A stretch of DNA of 64,000 nt from UBA7328 sp965247965 (lineage in GTDB: Bacteria; Bacteroidota; Bacteroidia; Chitinophagales; Saprospiraceae). The first letter of the stretch is position 1; every line of letters begins with the position of its first letter. Below are positions 61,726-64,000 of this stretch, piece after piece. The notes under the pieces are model-generated. The model worked only from the letters and a program-made list of their open reading frames with translations. It was not told the DNA's origin and did no database searches. Position numbers and translations under genes: made by a program. The DNA is taken from contig OZ252053.1 in NCBI GenBank assembly GCA_965247965.1, positions 5,208,001 through 5,272,000 of the forward strand. Direction: 5' to 3'.

Positions 61726-64000
61726 TTAGAAATTAGCATTTAAACCAAAAGAAAATCGTTGTGGTTTTGGAAAATCATCTCGGTCTTCAACGGCATCTTC
61801 AACGTGCCATCCTACTGATGGGAATTGGTTCGAACCACTTCGATCAACTATCCATCCTAAATTTTCTCCAGTGATGTAGAATCGAAGATTTGTAAATACA
61901 TTGCTCCATCCAGAATTAGCAGGGAAGGTATAACCTAAGGTAGCTTGTCTGAAAGAAAAGTAATTACCATTTCTAACATGATAATCCAATGAGTTTCCAA
62001 ATAGTCCCCTGGAAAATGAAATTGCAGGAATGTATGAATCCGTATTGGTAAATGACCACGCATCCAAGGTTGCAACACCAGCGTTTGATCCGCTTGACCC
62101 AGCTAATTCACGTCCAACACTCGCTTGTACCCTTCTACCCAAGGCTCCCCATGTAAACAAACTTAAATCCCAATTCTTGTAGTTAATTTGGAAATTAAGC
62201 CCGAATTCAACATCCGGCACACCATTAGCAGGACCATATTCTCGGTCTAAGCCACTGATCACTCCATCGCCATTCAAGTCTTCAAAACGCAACGCACCTA
62301 CTCTCGCTCCTGTTTGATCTGCATGTGCTTCCACTTCCGCTTGTGATTGGAAGATTCCACTTGTTCGATATCCAAATTGTGCATTTGGCGCATGACCAAT
62401 AATATTTTGCTCTTGGTTTCCAGGATAAGAACCATACAAATCTTCCGGTAAGAAGGTAATTTTTGCGTCGTAATGTCCCAGATTAGTACCAACGGACCAC
62501 GTCAGATCTCTTCCAGCAGGACTTGCGTAATTCAAAGACAATTCCCATCCGTCTGTCTCCATGTCTGCGCCATTGACAAACCTGATAGCGCCATCTCCAA
62601 AGGCCCCTACAGTTCGTCTCACGATCAGGATGTCTTCCGTCTGCTTGTTAAATACTTCTACAGTACCTGTGATTCTGTCATCCAACAATCCAAAATCAAG
62701 ACCCAAGTTGAGCTCTGTAGTGGACTCCCACTTCAAATCGTCGTTTCCGGTCTGTTGAGCCGAAAATCCGGATGGAAGGATCCCTTGATCCTGGTTTCCA
62801 ATATCATATGCTGTAGCCGCATTTGCACAATTAGTTTGATAGCATCCTCCAGTCCAGGGTAATATGTTACTAGGTGGTGCATAAATAGCCTGATACAAGC
62901 TGAAGCGTGCCGTATTCAATATATCCTGGTTACCCGTTTTACCCCATGCTGCTCTTACTTTCAAATTGCTTATCACGTTATTGTCACGCAAGAATGGCTC
63001 TTCGCTTAGTCTCCAACCCACTGAGATTGCGGGGAACACGGCAAATCGATTGCTCAAACCAAATCGAGAAGAGCCGTCTCTTCTGACCGTGGCAGAAAAT
63101 AAATATTTGTCTTGGAAAGCATAGTTGACTTTTCCAAAGTATGAGAATAACGAGAATCCAGTTGTACTACCACCAGAGTTTCTTTCACCAGAAGCTGCGT
63201 CCAATTGGAAGTATGCATTGGTTTCTAAAGCAAATTCCTTGGCTCTGGCGAAGAATAAGGTTACATTATTCTCAACAGCTTCTGCACCTGCCAGTACCGT
63301 GAATACGTGATCACCAATTGACTTATTATAGGTAAGGGTATTGTTGAACACCCAATTGACGATATGCGATTGTCTATGATCCAGTTCTGCAATAACATTG
63401 CTTAAAAACCCACGAGAATAGGTTCTGAAAATGTCTCTGGAAAAAATATTATCATAATCAACACCCAGCATAGTTCTAAACCTCAATCCTTCAATGATCT
63501 CGGCTTCCAAGTACACATTACCCAACACCTTAAGATTATTAATTATATCATCGCGGTTGTCATGGGCAAGTGCAACAGGATTATCAGTATCCTCGAAACC
63601 AGATCCTGGAGGGGCGGCAAAACGACCGTCCTCAGTGAGGACAGGAACAATCGTCTTAAGGCTGTATGGATTGCCTGTCGTTTCACCAACACCACGATCC
63701 AACCATTGTCGCGCACCTTTTGTGACAGATAAATTTTCACCAACTGTAATTCTTCCATCGAGGAAATTGTAATTGGAGTTCATCCTTAATCCGATTCTTT
63801 CATAACCGGTTTCAATGACGACTCCTTTTTGATTGTAGTAATTGGCTCCAAAGTAAATACCTCCACGTTCTCCGCCTTGTGCAAAGGAAATGTCATAATT
63901 CTGAGTAATTCCAGTTTGGGAAATTTCATCCCACCAGTTGGTTCCAACAGTGATGTCACCTCCATGGATACTTGCCGGATGACCTGCTGGTCTCATCTGA
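61726..64000 (-). CDS. SusC/RagA-family TonB-dependent receptor (partial, 5' end outside window)
   Basis: The frame is open to the right edge. About 757 residues of the C-terminal part are present: the end of the plug region (NWWDEISQTGITQNYDISFAQGG) and the 22-strand barrel with typical SusC segments (NLKVRAAWGKTGNQDI, ELNLGLDFGLLDDRITGTVEVFNKQTEDIL, GALRFEDLNGDGVISGLDREYG, ending PKPQRFSFGLNANF with the terminal aromatic). It imports glycans across the outer membrane together with the SusD next to it. Confidence 0.95.
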   Translation of the reverse strand, partial: QMRPAGHPASIHGGDITVGTNWWDEISQTGITQNYDISFAQGGERGGIYFGANYYNQKGVVIETGYERIGLRMNSNYNFLDGRITVGENLSVTKGARQWLDRGVGETTGNPYSLKTIVPVLTEDGRFAAPPGSGFEDTDNPVALAHDNRDDIINNLKVLGNVYLEAEIIEGLRFRTMLGVDYDNIFSRDIFRTYSRGFLSNVIAELDHRQSHIVNWVFNNTLTYNKSIGDHVFTVLAGAEAVENNVTLFFARAKEFALETNAYFQLDAASGERNSGGSTTGFSLFSYFGKVNYAFQDKYLFSATVRRDGSSRFGLSNRFAVFPAISVGWRLSEEPFLRDNNVISNLKVRAAWGKTGNQDILNTARFSLYQAIYAPPSNILPWTGGCYQTNCANAATAYDIGNQDQGILPSGFSAQQTGNDDLKWESTTELNLGLDFGLLDDRITGTVEVFNKQTEDILIVRRTVGAFGDGAIRFVNGADMETDGWELSLNYASPAGRDLTWSVGTNLGHYDAKITFLPEDLYGSYPGNQEQNIIGHAPNAQFGYRTSGIFQSQAEVEAHADQTGARVGALRFEDLNGDGVISGLDREYGPANGVPDVEFGLNFQINYKNWDLSLFTWGALGRRVQASVGRELAGSSGSNAGVATLDAWSFTNTDSYIPAISFSRGLFGNSLDYHVRNGNYFSFRQATLGYTFPANSGWSNVFTNLRFYITGENLGWIVDRSGSNQFPSVGWHVEDAVEDRDDFPKPQRFSFGLNANF

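Overview
The window comes from a member of the Bacteroidota. Evidence: a SusC/SusD pair, ASPIC/UnbV FG-GAP lipoproteins, many LxxC lipoproteins, a RecN and pyruvate carboxylase of that type, and TAnnTTTG-like -7 boxes next to some starts. Its taxonomy below phylum cannot be read from the sequence alone. Roughly a third of the window is insertion sequence (IS) DNA. Most IS insertions can be resolved to the base by their target duplications, so the older gene order can be rebuilt.

Region 1 (1-11.9 kb) is mostly housekeeping: gpsA, a Uma2-family nuclease gene between hairpin repeats, IS-A copy 1, a TPR lipoprotein, recN, a TPR membrane protein of TMTC type, a metallophosphatase and an SRPBCC protein. 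Region 2 (12.0-23.2 kb) is a TRAP transporter (dctQ, dctM, dctP) followed by pyruvate carboxylase. DctP resembles 2-oxoacid binders, so the set may bring in pyruvate-like acids and carboxylate them to oxaloacetate. A 4.4-kb nested insertion (IS-B inside IS-A) separates dctM from dctP. Region 3 (23.3-28.3 kb) has a Dabb protein, two small lipoproteins (one a TonB-receptor plug domain standing alone) and a beta-propeller gene cut off by IS-B copy 2, which abuts a beheaded ISAzo13-type transposase.

Region 4 (28.4-39.7 kb) was an operon for oxidative N-demethylation: a dimethylglycine/sarcosine dehydrogenase-like flavoprotein with a GcvT-type folate domain, then etfB and etfA. The dehydrogenase is split by an IS4-type element that itself carries an IS630-type element. 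An IS1182-type element lies upstream of etfB, and IS-B copy 3 replaces the last codons of etfB and separates it from etfA. Region 5 (39.7-64 kb) is a decayed polysaccharide-use region: an IS1595 relic, a GC-rich GHL10-like glycosidase gene with a stop after its signal peptide, a PhyH dioxygenase, two GH43-like lipoproteins (one split by a divergent IS-B relative), two FG-GAP/ASPIC proteins (one frameshifted, one truncated by an IS4-type element), sulfatase scraps, a dead REP-associated transposase, an MntA/HepT pair, and a susC-susD-GH32 set whose GH32 is truncated.

The most unusual points are these. (a) An IS family I cannot place has OrfA and OrfB joined across an A8 or A9 run, and two diverged members need opposite frame corrections. 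(b) One FG-GAP gene carries four in-frame low-complexity or palindromic repeats, all at equivalent loops of its repeat units. (c) GC-rich palindromes sit in the loops of other hairpins at several places. (d) A Uma2 gene is bracketed by three copies of one hairpin family.
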